DNA from: Ciborinia camelliae
Taxonomy: Eukaryota > Ascomycota > Leotiomycetes > Helotiales > Sclerotiniaceae
Assembly (NCBI GenBank): GCA_025890175.1
Contig: JANPYM010000004.1
Coordinates: forward strand, 999,134 to 1,063,133
Length of the DNA stretch: 64,000 nt
Direction of reading: 5' to 3'
Under the pieces are notes generated by a model. That model saw only the letters and a program-made list of their open reading frames with translations, was not told the DNA's origin and did not search any database. The position numbers and the translations under genes are program-made. Positions 47,677 through 57,587 of this stretch are shown here, one piece after another (the stretch's first letter is position 1; each line of letters begins with the position of its first letter).

Positions 47677-47850
47677 CGTGGTTGCTACTTTGTCTGGCGT
47701 ATATTGGGTATCGTTAAAGGTCTGCATTAAAAACAGGAGTTGGATACGGGGGGTTCCCGAAATATAAATACCCAGGATATGGATAACGGTTAATAATCAA
47801 TTTCACATTGTTATACAATACTCACGTGAATTCGGTATACAATCGCAATA

Positions 47851-47967
47851 TTAATCCAGTGCAGTGGCTTGCCTACGATTCTTGCCAGATGCGCCAGCCT
47901 TGTAGATTTGCAATGTCCAGATCGAAACAACCAAAATTGTGACAAACTGTGGTTTCATTGACCCCAT
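47851..47967 (-). CDS. Possible 38-residue membrane microprotein
   Basis: An open frame from ATG 47967 to TAA 47851 encodes 38 residues. It has one clear hydrophobic helix (QFVTILVVSIWTLQIYKA) followed by a basic tail (SGKNRRQATALD). This is the layout of tail- or signal-anchored microproteins of mitochondria or the ER. It stands convergent to RTT109, 174 bases beyond its stop. I do not recognise a family. An additional upstream exon cannot be excluded. Frames this short arise by chance often, so it is a candidate only. Confidence 0.3.
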   Translation of the reverse strand: MGSMKPQFVTILVVSIWTLQIYKAGASGKNRRQATALD

Positions 47968-48199
47968 TTTTGGAGCGGTAAATGGGTAAGCGAGATCCCC
48001 TTACTTAGCCGCATTATTCCGGTGCCCCATTGGCCCACTCGTACAAGTACGCCAAAAATGAGATGTTGATTTCTCGTTAGTCGGCTGCTTTTCCCATCAT
48101 CCCCAAGGAGGGTGTAGTTTCTCAGAATCTGCCTTGTTACTATTTATTACCATCTTCACTCGAGTAGTTTGATTCTTTTCCAGTAGTGAACTTTTTTCT

Positions 48200-49270
48200 C
48201 CTTCTGTGATATTCCCCATGTATTTATATCAACTCTCCTTGCAACCATCTTACTTCTCGTATATCATATCACCTAACCCTCTCGCCCAAGCAACGACGAC
48301 TTTGTTTTCAAGCCTCATCTTACAGATATCGACATTCTTCACTGTTACAAATGCCCTCTCTGTGAGCAGTGCCACTACACCCATGAGCCTTATTGCTGCT
48401 TCAACCGTATTCACAAGCCCAGTGTACTTCCTATGATTACCATCGGGGGGGTAACAATTGCACATGTTACGATTCCAGCGAAGCGAAAACCTCTTTTGCT
48501 GTTTCTACCTGCAGCCAAACACTTACGCCCGACAAAAATGGATATCTAACTCCCAGTGCATGAAATGCTCTTTATGAATACTACCCAAGTTCTACATCAG
48601 CGTTGGCTTTTGCTGCTATCTTTGGGTTTCTCACTCTACTCTAGCCCATATCATACAACTTATCTTACAAAAAGGTATTGCCCCCTCTGCTTTACTTAAT
48701 ATCACGTATCACGAACTCACAACTATATAGGTATACAGGATCTAGATAATTGCAGCTTCCATCTGGGGTCTCATGGTCTTCATTCTAAGTATTTATAAGC
48801 CCATAACCAACAAGAGAGCGCCCTGGAACTCCTGTCCTCCATCTTCGCCCCGAATATCTCGCCCTTGATCAATCCCTACCACTACGTTCTACTAGCCATC
48901 TCTTCCCTCACCATCTTCCCAGCCATTCTCCCATGGGAATTCATGCCCAATTTCTTGCATTTCTACTCTGGGTATTAAATTTAGCGGCATTTGTGCTAGA
49001 AGTTGTGGGAGCGACCATGATGGCCAGGGGGAATTTGGAGCGGGAACAAAGGAATGCTGATTATCTTCATATTGAAAGTGTGGTCGTGCAGATGCTCATT
49101 TTTTGATTCGTGGGTGTGCTGGTGGGGCTTTGGAGGGAGATAAGTAGTTTCGGGAGAAGGGCTGGGATGAGTGCTGAGTGGACGGGATTGGTTTGGGTGC
49201 TGTTTGAGGGGCTTGGGACTTATTTTGGTGAGCGTTGTAGAATGAGATGATAGGTTGATTATACTGAGTG
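48200..49270 (+). pseudogene. Decayed multi-pass membrane-protein gene
   Basis: Plus-strand fragments rich in membrane helices succeed each other but are broken by stops and frame changes. They include LFSSLILQISTFFTVTNAL, YYPSSTSALAFAAIFGFLTL then a TAG, IIAASIWGLMVFILSIYKP, FLAFLLWVLNLAAFVLEVVG, SVVVQMLIF then a TGA, and GMSAEWTGLVWVLFEGLGTY. The Y-x-PS...FAAIFG pattern recalls the first helix of RTA1-like proteins, but the rest does not let me confirm this. No single ATG-led frame covers the region. Some breaks may be introns, so an intact gene with odd splicing is not wholly excluded. Confidence 0.35.
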
Positions 49271-49833
49271 AGGTAAGCCTCTAACAAAACTATGCTCTCC
49301 TTCCAAGAATCGTATTTCTACATCCTAGGAATAATCCAATAGTCCTAGCCTCAACCGCCATAAACGCCATCTAACCCGGTCGAGTGGTATCAGGAGAAAA
49401 GAAATTGGAAAGTCTCTGGGGCATTCGTCTACAAAATCGAGAAAAAATAAGAAATATGAGAAGAATGATGAAGCGGTAAGGTATACCTAGTCCATTGTCA
49501 TTGGTAGATCCAGGAGGTCTGAGCTGGACTTGGATATTGCCATTTTAGTCTGGTGTTTGTTTGCGGGTACTGGAGTGAAGTATATGCCTTTTTTGGGTTA
49601 GTTGTGTAGAAATCCATATTGTCGTTTGCTTTTTTTCGGTTATCATGCGATGCAATCAACCCTACATATCGGATTTGAGCATCCGCGAAAGAATTGATTC
49701 ATTTTCCGCAAAAAGGAATTCCTGGTTTTTGCACATGATGGCTTGAAACTTTTGACAATAGTGCAACATATATTGTTTAGAAATTCCGGATTCTTCCTGA
49801 ACATTTATACTCTAGTTGATGCGTCAAGTCAAG
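49271..49833. other. Intergenic region before the tandem array
   Basis: About 560 bases with no supported gene. It is the upstream side of the first family member. Confidence 0.4.
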
Positions 49834-50581
49834 ATGTCTGGCGCTGAGAAAGTCGATTTGGACCTTAACCCCAGACCTTTCTTCTACAAAGCTTCCCAAA
49901 GCCTTCGATGCCCTACTATCTTCAGGTCAAAGAGTCCCATCGATGAAACGAATGTATTGACTCTGCCGGCACCCAGACATAATATGGTAGATGCGATTGC
50001 CTCTACACTCAATTATTGGAAACCTTCCGCACTCCAGAAGCTATTGGATCTTAGCACGCCTCGATTTTTCTTTGGCTTTTCAAGTTCGACTTTCAAAGAG
50101 TTTTATATTGAACGATCATGGCAACACGTTCAAGTAGGTGTACCTGCGCTGGTCACCATGATATATACTAATTCTCAAGCAGGTTTATGGGCGTGGTATC
50201 GGACTATCGTATCATATTCACGATGATGGATTATGGCAGTTGCTTGCAGCAACAAACACCAACGAATATGACAAACCTCACTGTACTGATGCAAAAGACG
50301 ATGAGTTTATGCTTAAGTCTTCTGAAACATGTGTGGCCGAGGTGCTTTTAAAGGACTTTCCATTCGATCCGGAGGCTGAAAAGTTCAGGTTCCGTTGTTA
50401 CATCATCACGAAAGAAGGTCGTCGTATACAAATCGAAGATTTCGACACCATTGACAGCAAGAAGGGCACAATAAAGATTACGTGCGAACTCACCGAGATT
50501 AAAGAAATGCTTCAGAAGACTTTGGAAGAGTTGGGTGCTTCGAAGAAGAGAAAGCGTGGAAATGATTCAGATAGTGAATGA
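49834..50581 (+). CDS. Tandem family member A, unknown function
   Basis: Two exons: 49834-50133 and 50183-50581. The 49-nt intron (GTAGGT, TACTAAT, AGCAG) is in phase 0. The protein has 232 residues with no signal peptide and no membrane helix. The core NMVDAIASTLNYWKPSALQK followed by LLDL is shared with the downstream copies, which read VDAIATVLRHENPQCLQKLL (B), VDVLATIIFEWNPSALYHLL (C) and IDIITTVLHEWNSLALEALF (D). Just before the intron is HVQ. The second exon opens VYGRGIGLSYHIHDDGLWQL, again patterned like copy B, then an acidic-basic region (FPFDPEAEKFRFRCYIITKE). It ends in a predicted helix (LTEIKEMLQKTLEELG) and a basic KKRKRGNDSDSE tail that could be a nuclear localisation signal with a casein-kinase-like acidic end. 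I do not recognise the family. It is cytosolic or nuclear by absence of targeting signals. Confidence 0.75.
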
Positions 50582-51239
50582 GTGGGGGGCTCGGGAGGTA
50601 CGCTCTGGAGGGACTGCATTGGGAAGATTTTAGGGAATGGGATGGACCTGGAATAAAATTTGTATGTGGAGATTCATCAATATATGGCAACACTCAGAAT
50701 ATTGGATATACTTTAGCTTAGTCCTTATTTCGTAATATTGATCATCGTGATCTGATTAGTTCGAGCGGCCCTACGCTGGACTCTTGAGAAATCAGCCTTG
50801 CTATGAAATCTGGACTCTCAAGTGATTTAGTCAAACATGTAGGTTGCCTCATTGCCTGTTATGTACGACCAATAAAAAGTAGCTGCAGTAGCAACTCTAT
50901 GGATCTGCGCGGGAATATGCAGATTGAAATATTGAAGGTTTCAAAGTAGGTAATGTTCGTTTGCAGCATTATTTCTTATCTTGCGGGCAGAACTTGCAAG
51001 GATGCAATTTACCAGGACATCCGGGAGGATTCTGATCAGGTATTTATTCCCCATCTCGTGTTACCTATCCATCTGATGTGTTTGCTTATTCAAAAAAGAG
51101 AAAGGGCAGCTGATCAAGAACTTGCTTTTTTATGATTTTGATTTTATAATGCAAAACTGTATATATCACTGCATTTGCGCTGCACCGCACCACATCGCAC
51201 TTCACTTCAAACTTCAGATTAACCTTGAAGATCTTGAAG
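50582..51239. other. Spacer between tandem copies A and B
   Basis: About 660 bases, AT-rich. A short plus-strand frame (50953-51135) shows no similarity to the family. The stretch just before 51240 contains CACCGCACCACATCGCAC and is the likely leader of copy B. Confidence 0.4.
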
Positions 51240-52025
51240 ATGTCTAACACCGAGCTACCGAAGGGTAGCATCAAAAAAGTTGATTTCCTCAACGCATCTC
51301 TTCCTGCAAACGCTCCTAGTGGCCATCCTCATGTCATTGAATTCAATATCGAAGGGGAAAGCAAGCCTCCAGCTGATCTGACCGCCGTCGATGCCATCGC
51401 CACTGTTTTACGCCATGAGAATCCACAATGCCTCCAAAAGCTGCTCGACATGAACGTAGACATCATCGCATTCCAAACCATGGAAGATGATAATCATTAC
51501 ACCGCTCATATTATCCGCAAGCTCCGTGAAGTTCATGTAGGTGTTGGTAGAAAATCACCACCTCGTATCTCTTGCTAATGGTGATATCAGGTCTTTGTGA
51601 GGAATGAGATTACACAAATTAAGAGATGGAGCGTACGGTATGAAATCACAGACAGTGGGGAATGGGTATTCGATTTATACGAATGGGACTTTGCCCCTTC
51701 GGTTGATTTTGTAATGAATTTTGAAGATTCGGCAGGAGGCAAGGCAAGAGATCAGGCCTTGGCTATGTTTATTTTGTCTGATTATCAGAAAAGACAGGCT
51801 AAGATTGAAGAGTATGAAGAGGAACTTGAGATATTGAAAACTTCCGACCCAACGTTTTCAGAAGAGGACATGTGTGGGTTTTCGCCAGCATCCAGAAAAT
51901 GGAACCTGGATGGAGATGTGACGTGGAACTTGAATTATTTGTACAGAATGGAATATCCATACAAGAATATCCATCCAGAAAAAAGTGTGGAAGAGAATCT
52001 TAGGCTCTCGGGAATAGGAGTTTAG
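51240..52025 (+). CDS. Tandem family member B, unknown function
   Basis: Two exons: 51240-51536 and 51591-52025. The 54-nt intron (GTAGGT, TGCTAAT, TCAG) is in phase 0 at the same place as in copy A, with VH before and VF after. The protein has 243 residues. The N-terminal half contains LPANAPSGHPHVIEFNIEG, which copy C repeats as LPANAPRGYPHILQADM, and then the shared VDAIATVLRHENPQCLQKLL core. The second exon has YEITDSGEWVFDLYEWDF, matching YHIHDDGLW of copy A in pattern. It then diverges into a charged helix likely to form a coiled coil (KRQAKIEEYEEELEILKTS) and a tail without the basic end of copy A. No known domain and no targeting signal are seen. Confidence 0.75.
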
Positions 52026-52225
52026 TCCAAGGTTTTGAGTATCTCTAGCTTGTAGCAATTTGATCTATCGGATCCTCATTCAGATTCTGCCTAGATTTGA
52101 ATTTGACTTTTTCCAACCGTTTCTAAGTGAGCCATGCTTTTCTTGTGAGCTTATATATCTGCAAACCTTCATAGTTCTATTTTGAAGTAATCTCAAAATA
52201 ATAAACTTTTCCCAAAGCTATGGAA

Positions 52226-52552
52226 ATGTCTGATGAGGTATCGTCGAACCCATCTCGATTTTACCATCAAACTTTTTGCCACTAAATCCGAAGACTTCCC
52301 CCAACTTGTTAAAACCAGCAGCAAAAAGGACGCTAAACAACCTACTTGAATCTCGTGGATGTTATCTGTACCATCATGTTCAAATGCAACCCAATAGCTC
52401 CTCGTGACCTTCTGTATGAGAATGAAGACGAGTCGGCTAACAATTTGGATATTGATGCTGACTCCCACCGTTGTTATGTAGCTTACAGTGGTGATGATAA
52501 CTTGAGCCAACTTGGCTTAACTTTGACTTGTGATTTGAGAGTACTGGATTAG
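52226..52552 (+). pseudogene. Relic of the tandem family between copies B and C
   Basis: The frame LNLVDVICTIMFKCNPIAPR followed by DLLYENEDE matches the family core (compare LSLVDVLATIIFEWNPSALY in copy C). It runs to a stop at 52550-52552. The upstream part, starting MSDEVSSNPSRF, lies in other frames, with stops in between. There is no recognisable second exon. It is therefore a truncated, frame-shifted copy 200 bases after B. Confidence 0.6.
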
Positions 52553-52696
52553 TTTAATAAACGGTTACATTCGTTTTTTAACGCTGGTGATTCCAAGGGC
52601 TTATTGTTCTTTAATGCTAGAGGGCTACTAAATCAAGATTGAACATCGAATTGTCCCTCTTTTCCCCTCAACATCTCACAGTCAAACCAGTCTACC

Positions 52697-53540
52697 ATGG
52701 GCTTCGCCAATCTATTCGAAGCAATGCCTGGAAGAAAGATGGGGGATGGATTTTTTGAATGAGTTGACCTCAACTTCAATATCAGCCTCGACCTTCCCGC
52801 AAATGCTCCTCGAGGCTATCCCCATATTCTCCAAGCAGACATGTCGAATCAGGCCGTGGTCCCGGAGGATTTGTCTTTGGTCGATGTCTTAGCGACCATA
52901 ATTTTCGAGTGGAACCCCTCAGCACTCTATCACCTCCTCAACATAGAAAACGAAGAATTCTATTGTGCTTTCGAATGGTAAGCGGGATGTACTGAAAATG
53001 ATCCGAGCGAAAACAGGTTTGCATACATACATCGCATGGGTGAGTATGTTCAAGTTGCAGTGAGTCCTTTTTAACGAAGTAGTATGATAAGAAAGCAATT
53101 TCACTAATCACACAGTCAGATTATGGGCACCGATTCGGATAGCGAAGTATCTTATCGTATTTGCAATGATAGAAGACGGGAGATTAAAAGCGCCCAAGAT
53201 CGCCATCCTGGTTCGGATATCCCGTTCCAGCAAAGATCTAAGCATTTGTGAAGCCAAAAAGGGAAAAATGGCCCAAGTTATAGGTTAAAGATCCATGGTC
53301 AAGCGTTTCCTAGAATATTTACTATTTTCTATTTGGATGTACGAGCCTGAAGTTGAGGGCACCAAGGAAAAATCAAGTGGACGGATTTCAATCGGGCTAA
53401 ACGATGCCGGACCGGGGTCAAGAGCTGGGAATAGACGTGAAAAGGGCTTCGAAACTCCAATGAATGAAGATACAAACGCAAAACTTACCAAGATTGAAGC
53501 CCAGACAGGGTCTTTGAGAAAGAGACGCCGGGATGATTGA
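52697..53540 (+). pseudogene. Tandem family member C, inactivated copy
   Basis: From ATG 52697 the frame reads MGFANLFEAMPGRKMGDGFF, then a TGA at 52760-52762. It continues in the same frame with VDLNFNISLDLPANAPRGYP, the core VDVLATIIFEWNPSALYHLL, and a TAA at 52979-52981, before reaching EYVQV at the family's intron position. The donor GTGAGT (53060) and acceptor CACAG (53115) are intact, yet exon 2 cannot be read in one frame. SYRICNDRRREI, matching YHIHDDG-type sequence, and the C-terminal part (53295-53540, ending LRKRRRDD) are in different frames. The basic end resembles the KKRKRG end of copy A. At least two stops and one or more frame changes make a functional product unlikely. Confidence 0.75.
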
Positions 53541-53936
53541 TGAGAAGGTGGTCAGTACGTCAATTTACAATGGAGATATTTTCCAAACACGATTTAATGA
53601 ATCCAAATTTGAGTACCAATATGAACTGAATAAGCATGACCCATGAAGTACAGATTTTGACCAAAGAATCCCTAAGCATAGGATCAAGATAAAGGATGGT
53701 GTGGTTACACAAGTCAAATTTGGGCAAGGTTTTAAATTGTGATAGTTATGTTGCTAATGCTCAATGCGCAAGATTGACGGGTGAGTGCATATCACTCCCA
53801 TAGTATTTGCCTTTTCTTGCGATTTAGACAGTTGCGCCTATGCTCTGTGGCTTTCTGCTTAACTCAAGTATTAGCGACCTGTACTCCCAATCGAAATACT
53901 CAGCCAAAAATACAAACACCATATCTCCACTGTGAA

Positions 53937-54755
53937 ATGTCTTCTATCGGCCTCCCAGAAAATCCACAACAGCCTCACATCTTCACCTTCGAAGAGGATC
54001 AAGGCAAACCAAAGATACTTTCGGACAACCTAAAACTCATAGATATCATCACCACGGTATTGCATGAATGGAATTCGCTGGCACTTGAAGCTTTATTCAA
54101 CATCCTCGAATCTTTCCGGTGGGAATTTGAGTTGGCGGTCCCTGGTGCTATAGTTAGCTTCGCTGTCAGCCGTTCTGGCCATATGCTTCGTGTAGCGATT
54201 CGTGTAAGATTAGACTCGCATCTGAGGAATTTGTTTTCTAACATTTTTTAGTGTAAGAGTGATATACGAGGGAATGACAACGACGAGGACTGCGAATTTG
54301 TCTACAATTTTTTGTGCGATGGTGGTTGCCATATCGTCGCATTTATATGCAAGGGGAGAGCATACAAGAACTTTGCCAATCCACAGCTACTTGCAGTGGA
54401 AGCAAAGTGGGAACAAAGGTTTGCGCAATGCATGCTGGTGTCTTGGGAGGGGATAAAGGAGTGGAAAAGCGCGTTTGCGATCGAGTTCTCAGACTATGGG
54501 AGCGCGAATCATATGATGTCTCAATGTCGTTTGAAATGGAGTATAAAATGGCACCAGGAGAACGATTCCATGACAATTACGGATGACTTTTCGAAAGCAA
54601 CGCTTGAAACAGAAGACAATTCAAGCTCCAGTTCTTTGTCGCGTGTCAATTTTCCTTCCCGCATTGCCACCGACCCAGTCCTACCTACCGAGATTGAAGA
54701 GCTCAACGATAAAGTAGACAAACTCGAAGAGATGATCAAGGATATGAAGTTTTAG
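53937..54755 (+). CDS. Tandem family member D, unknown function
   Basis: Two exons: 53937-54203 and 54252-54755. The 48-nt intron (GTAAGA, TTCTAAC, TTTTAG) is in phase 0 at the family position. The protein has 256 residues. The start is ATG 53937 (MSSIGLPENPQQPHIFTFEE). The frame extends upstream without another ATG. The shared core reads LIDIITTVLHEWNSLALEAL. Exon 2 contains EFVYNFLCDGGCHIVAFIC and KWEQRFAQCMLVSWEGIKEW, not found in A or B, a Ser-rich linker, and a C-terminal coiled coil (IEELNDKVDKLEEMIKDMKF). It is the most divergent intact copy and ends 121 bases from the stop of the convergent LCCL gene. Confidence 0.72.
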
Positions 54756-54876
54756 GGGAGTCTAGTATCAAAATAGCAGCGAAGGATTTTCAACGGTGAT
54801 GACAGGAGGGAGATGGATTTTGTGAGGATTTTGAAATTATGTGGTATTCCTACAAACAAAATATAAAAAGCCGAAT

Positions 54877-56820
54877 CTATACAGTGAAGACTTCTCCGTT
54901 TAGTGATCTACTTTTGACCTTACTGGGTCCTTTCTTCATTTCTGTCCACGTCCCATCAGCATGCCAAGTCCCTGCTTTGGTGTAATCCCAACTTCTAGAT
55001 CCTTGCATATATCCAAATCTAAAGTATTCTGGTTGTAGCAAAGAAGAATTTCTATACCAGACAAAATGCTTATCACTTGCAAATCCTTCATCGGTGTATC
55101 CTCTGAAACGCTCTACGTCATTAACTAGTACACTAATGCCGTCGAATGGTTCAGGTGGTGGAAGCCAGGAAAATGATATACTGGCGACATTGCTGCCCAT
55201 TGAGATTGCTGGAGGTGGAATTTTGGGCAGCGCAGAATTATGTTTCGCATCTCCATGAAGCGCCGCGGGGGTTTGAAGCACAGGATCAAATCCCCATCGT
55301 GCAATGCCGTTGATAAACAAACCGACCAATAGTCCTTGATAGAGAAGTGAAGGTCTAGTCTGCATGCTGGCGCCCGGTAACAGCAAAAGAGCAAGAATAT
55401 AATGATGTATTCGAAGACTGAGACCGGGAAGCAAGAGAGATATGAGTATGGCGGCAACAAATATCCCATACAATCCAAGAAAGCGAATCAGACGGCCTTC
55501 TATGCGCAGGAAGAACACTTGTTTCACGATAATAAGGAAGAGTAATATGATGATAAGTGCAAGAGCAAGCTTAGCACCTGACTGTTGGTTGATATCGTGA
55601 GCGTTCAAACGTTGAATAGGAATCCAATCAAAGGTGTAGTTTGAAAGTGTTCCCACCCAGCAACCACCTAGCCATAATGTGGTCTTTTCAATTTGAGCCG
55701 TGAGCCCACTCAAGGCACGTTCGACACCCATATATTTGTATATGACGAATGCGCAAAATGCCGCAGGTAAAAACTTTCCTAATATGTTTGAAACCAGTCC
55801 TGCCATACTAGTATGATTAGGTGGATCAGAGCCAAGACCAGTATGAGCAAAAAGTCCGGTAAAGATGGAAAAGAAAAAGAGACCAGGAGATGTTGTGAAA
55901 ACCGATAGCAATACTGTAAATGTGAGAGAAACAAATAGCAGTGACCAGCGCGAATCTTTAGCCTTGCAAGTAATTGTTTTCTGGAATGCAAATGACGATG
56001 GGAAGGTCGAATCAAAACCAATACTTTTGATCCCATGCCTTTTCGAGCTCTGATAACTGTGGCGTTCTCCAACCAGATTCACAACTCCACAACCTCCCTT
56101 GGTATTATCGATGACCCCAGCATGTATCGCGGATCCGCAAATAAAGCTGTCACTTCGATAGAATGCAGTGGTATCGTCGTCCGTGGGCCCACCAATAACC
56201 AATGGCCTGTAGTTGATTTCCTGCGCCCCCACAGCTCGAGGATTGAGTACCTTTGCGCTGGCACAATTTGCAGGGCATCGAAATGCAAATCCGCTTCCAT
56301 TGAAAGGGCGACAATCATTTCCATTCAGCCCACAATCATTCCCAGGTACCCAATACGTATTCCCGCATCCAATATTGCCAGGTATTCCCCATTCCCCTAT
56401 CTCGGTAGCAAGTGTGCTCTGGCGTAGGACGAGAGCAAATGTTAAAATCCAACAAAAGTAATATGCTACGAGAAGTGATATCCTATGCCTCCTCTTGGGT
56501 ATGTATCTATCCAAAAGTCGCAATGGTGCTTCCTGAAACCATGGAAACCATGGTTTGATAACATTTATGCGCGGTGGATCTGGACCTTGAGCCCAATGGA
56601 CGGCTTGTATACAGATACGTCTGACTGGGGTTGGAACCCATCTAAGGTATCGATAAGAAGACTGGTCTTGTAGGAAACGAGGGGTAGGAGGAGAATCGTC
56701 GTCTGATATCTCGTTCATAGGTAAGAGTTGAGTGAGTATGGGATCCTCGATCGGATCATCGGGGTGGTCATTGTCTGTAAAATACTGCCTGCCATTGCTG
56801 CGACCATTTTGGTCTCCCAT
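54877..56820 (-). CDS. Fungal LCCL-domain multi-pass membrane protein
   Basis: Intronless, 647 residues. A hydrophilic N-terminus of about 110 residues with an acidic stretch is followed by a first membrane helix (ISLLVAYYFCWILTFALVL). A cysteine-rich external module of about 150 residues follows. Its FRCPANCASAKVLNPRAVG and YRSDSFICGSAIHAGVI motifs define the LCCL domain, with GCGVVNLVGERHSY and a GFDSTFPSSF end. At least six further membrane helices follow, for example WSLLFVSLTFTVLLSVF and LALALIIILLFLIIVKQVFF. The last 110 residues form a soluble C-terminal domain (SFSWLPPPEPFDGISVLVND). LCCL modules bind ligands or polysaccharide in other proteins. The role of the fungal membrane version is not established. 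A single exon is unusual for a gene this long here. Confidence 0.9.
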   Translation of the reverse strand: MGDQNGRSNGRQYFTDNDHPDDPIEDPILTQLLPMNEISDDDSPPTPRFLQDQSSYRYLRWVPTPVRRICIQAVHWAQGPDPPRINVIKPWFPWFQEAPLRLLDRYIPKRRHRISLLVAYYFCWILTFALVLRQSTLATEIGEWGIPGNIGCGNTYWVPGNDCGLNGNDCRPFNGSGFAFRCPANCASAKVLNPRAVGAQEINYRPLVIGGPTDDDTTAFYRSDSFICGSAIHAGVIDNTKGGCGVVNLVGERHSYQSSKRHGIKSIGFDSTFPSSFAFQKTITCKAKDSRWSLLFVSLTFTVLLSVFTTSPGLFFFSIFTGLFAHTGLGSDPPNHTSMAGLVSNILGKFLPAAFCAFVIYKYMGVERALSGLTAQIEKTTLWLGGCWVGTLSNYTFDWIPIQRLNAHDINQQSGAKLALALIIILLFLIIVKQVFFLRIEGRLIRFLGLYGIFVAAILISLLLPGLSLRIHHYILALLLLPGASMQTRPSLLYQGLLVGLFINGIARWGFDPVLQTPAALHGDAKHNSALPKIPPPAISMGSNVASISFSWLPPPEPFDGISVLVNDVERFRGYTDEGFASDKHFVWYRNSSLLQPEYFRFGYMQGSRSWDYTKAGTWHADGTWTEMKKGPSKVKSRSLNGEVFTV

Positions 56821-57136
56821 ATTGATATTGTATTGATCTAATCTTCAAAATTGAAAATGACTCGATCCGAGAGTTCCGAAGGTTGCGCGTAGTTTCTATT
56901 TCGCAGCTATTATAAATTGATTGAGCATTTTAGATATGAGATGAGTCCAGCAAGCTTAGATTTTTCAAAATAACAAAAAATGGCCAGAAGAGTGATGCAC
57001 TATGGTATTGAATGTTCGTTCATACTCGAAAGGTACTGTGATCCCTTACATGAGAAGTAAATAGTTGATACCTATTGCACTCCCTTCGTACACGAGAAAT
57101 GGATTCCTCTCAAAGATGTCCGGAGTACTTATAGTA
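56821..57136. other. Promoter side of the LCCL gene up to the transposable element
   Basis: About 315 bases; no gene seen. The miniature element starts only 316 bases upstream of the LCCL start codon, so it may affect that promoter. Confidence 0.4.
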
Positions 57137-57587
57137 GAGGTCTTTAGCAAAATTTCTTAAGTTTCTTAAGTTGCTAGCTATGCCTAAAATGGATTTTGTA
57201 GAGATTTTGTGGATCGAACTGACCATTCAAAGCTTTTGAAATCGATTAATAATCAAGATCCAATTAAATTTCGCTTAGTTTTAGCGTTACGCATTGTTGC
57301 TTTTTTCATAATTTTCATAAAAATTGCAAGGGTTAATTGGATCCACAAAAAGATAGCAACATAAGAAACGGTCTTGACAACTTGTCAAGGCCGTTTCTTA
57401 CGTTGCTATCTCCCAAATAGGCAGGCTACTTTCCCAAAAGGGTTTAACTCAAAGCTTGGACTTTCGGTTAAAATTTAAACTTTTGAAAGCTATGCCTATT
57501 TAAATTTAGCTTCGAAAATCTATACCTATTTGGGGGCCACTAGAGTTAGCTAGCTTAGAAAATCTAAGAAATTTTGCTAAATCCCTC
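57137..57587. mobile_element. Miniature inverted-repeat element, copy 2 (451 bp, TA target site)
   Basis: Same family as 20215-20624 but inverted. It has TA on both sides and terminal repeats GAGGTCTTTAGCAAAATTTC and, read inward, GAGGGATTTAGCAAAATTTC. The internal hairpin arms GATAGCAACATAAGAAAC and GTTTCTTACGTTGCTATC differ by one base from perfect. It is about 40 bases longer than copy 1 because of an extra segment after the hairpin (CAAAAGGGTTTAACTCAAAG). No open frame. Confidence 0.85.

Noticed and set aside
53781..53936. Apparent signal-peptide-like extension of family copy D
   Set aside because: Begins with GTG rather than ATG; first ATG is 53937, which also aligns with starts of the other copies.
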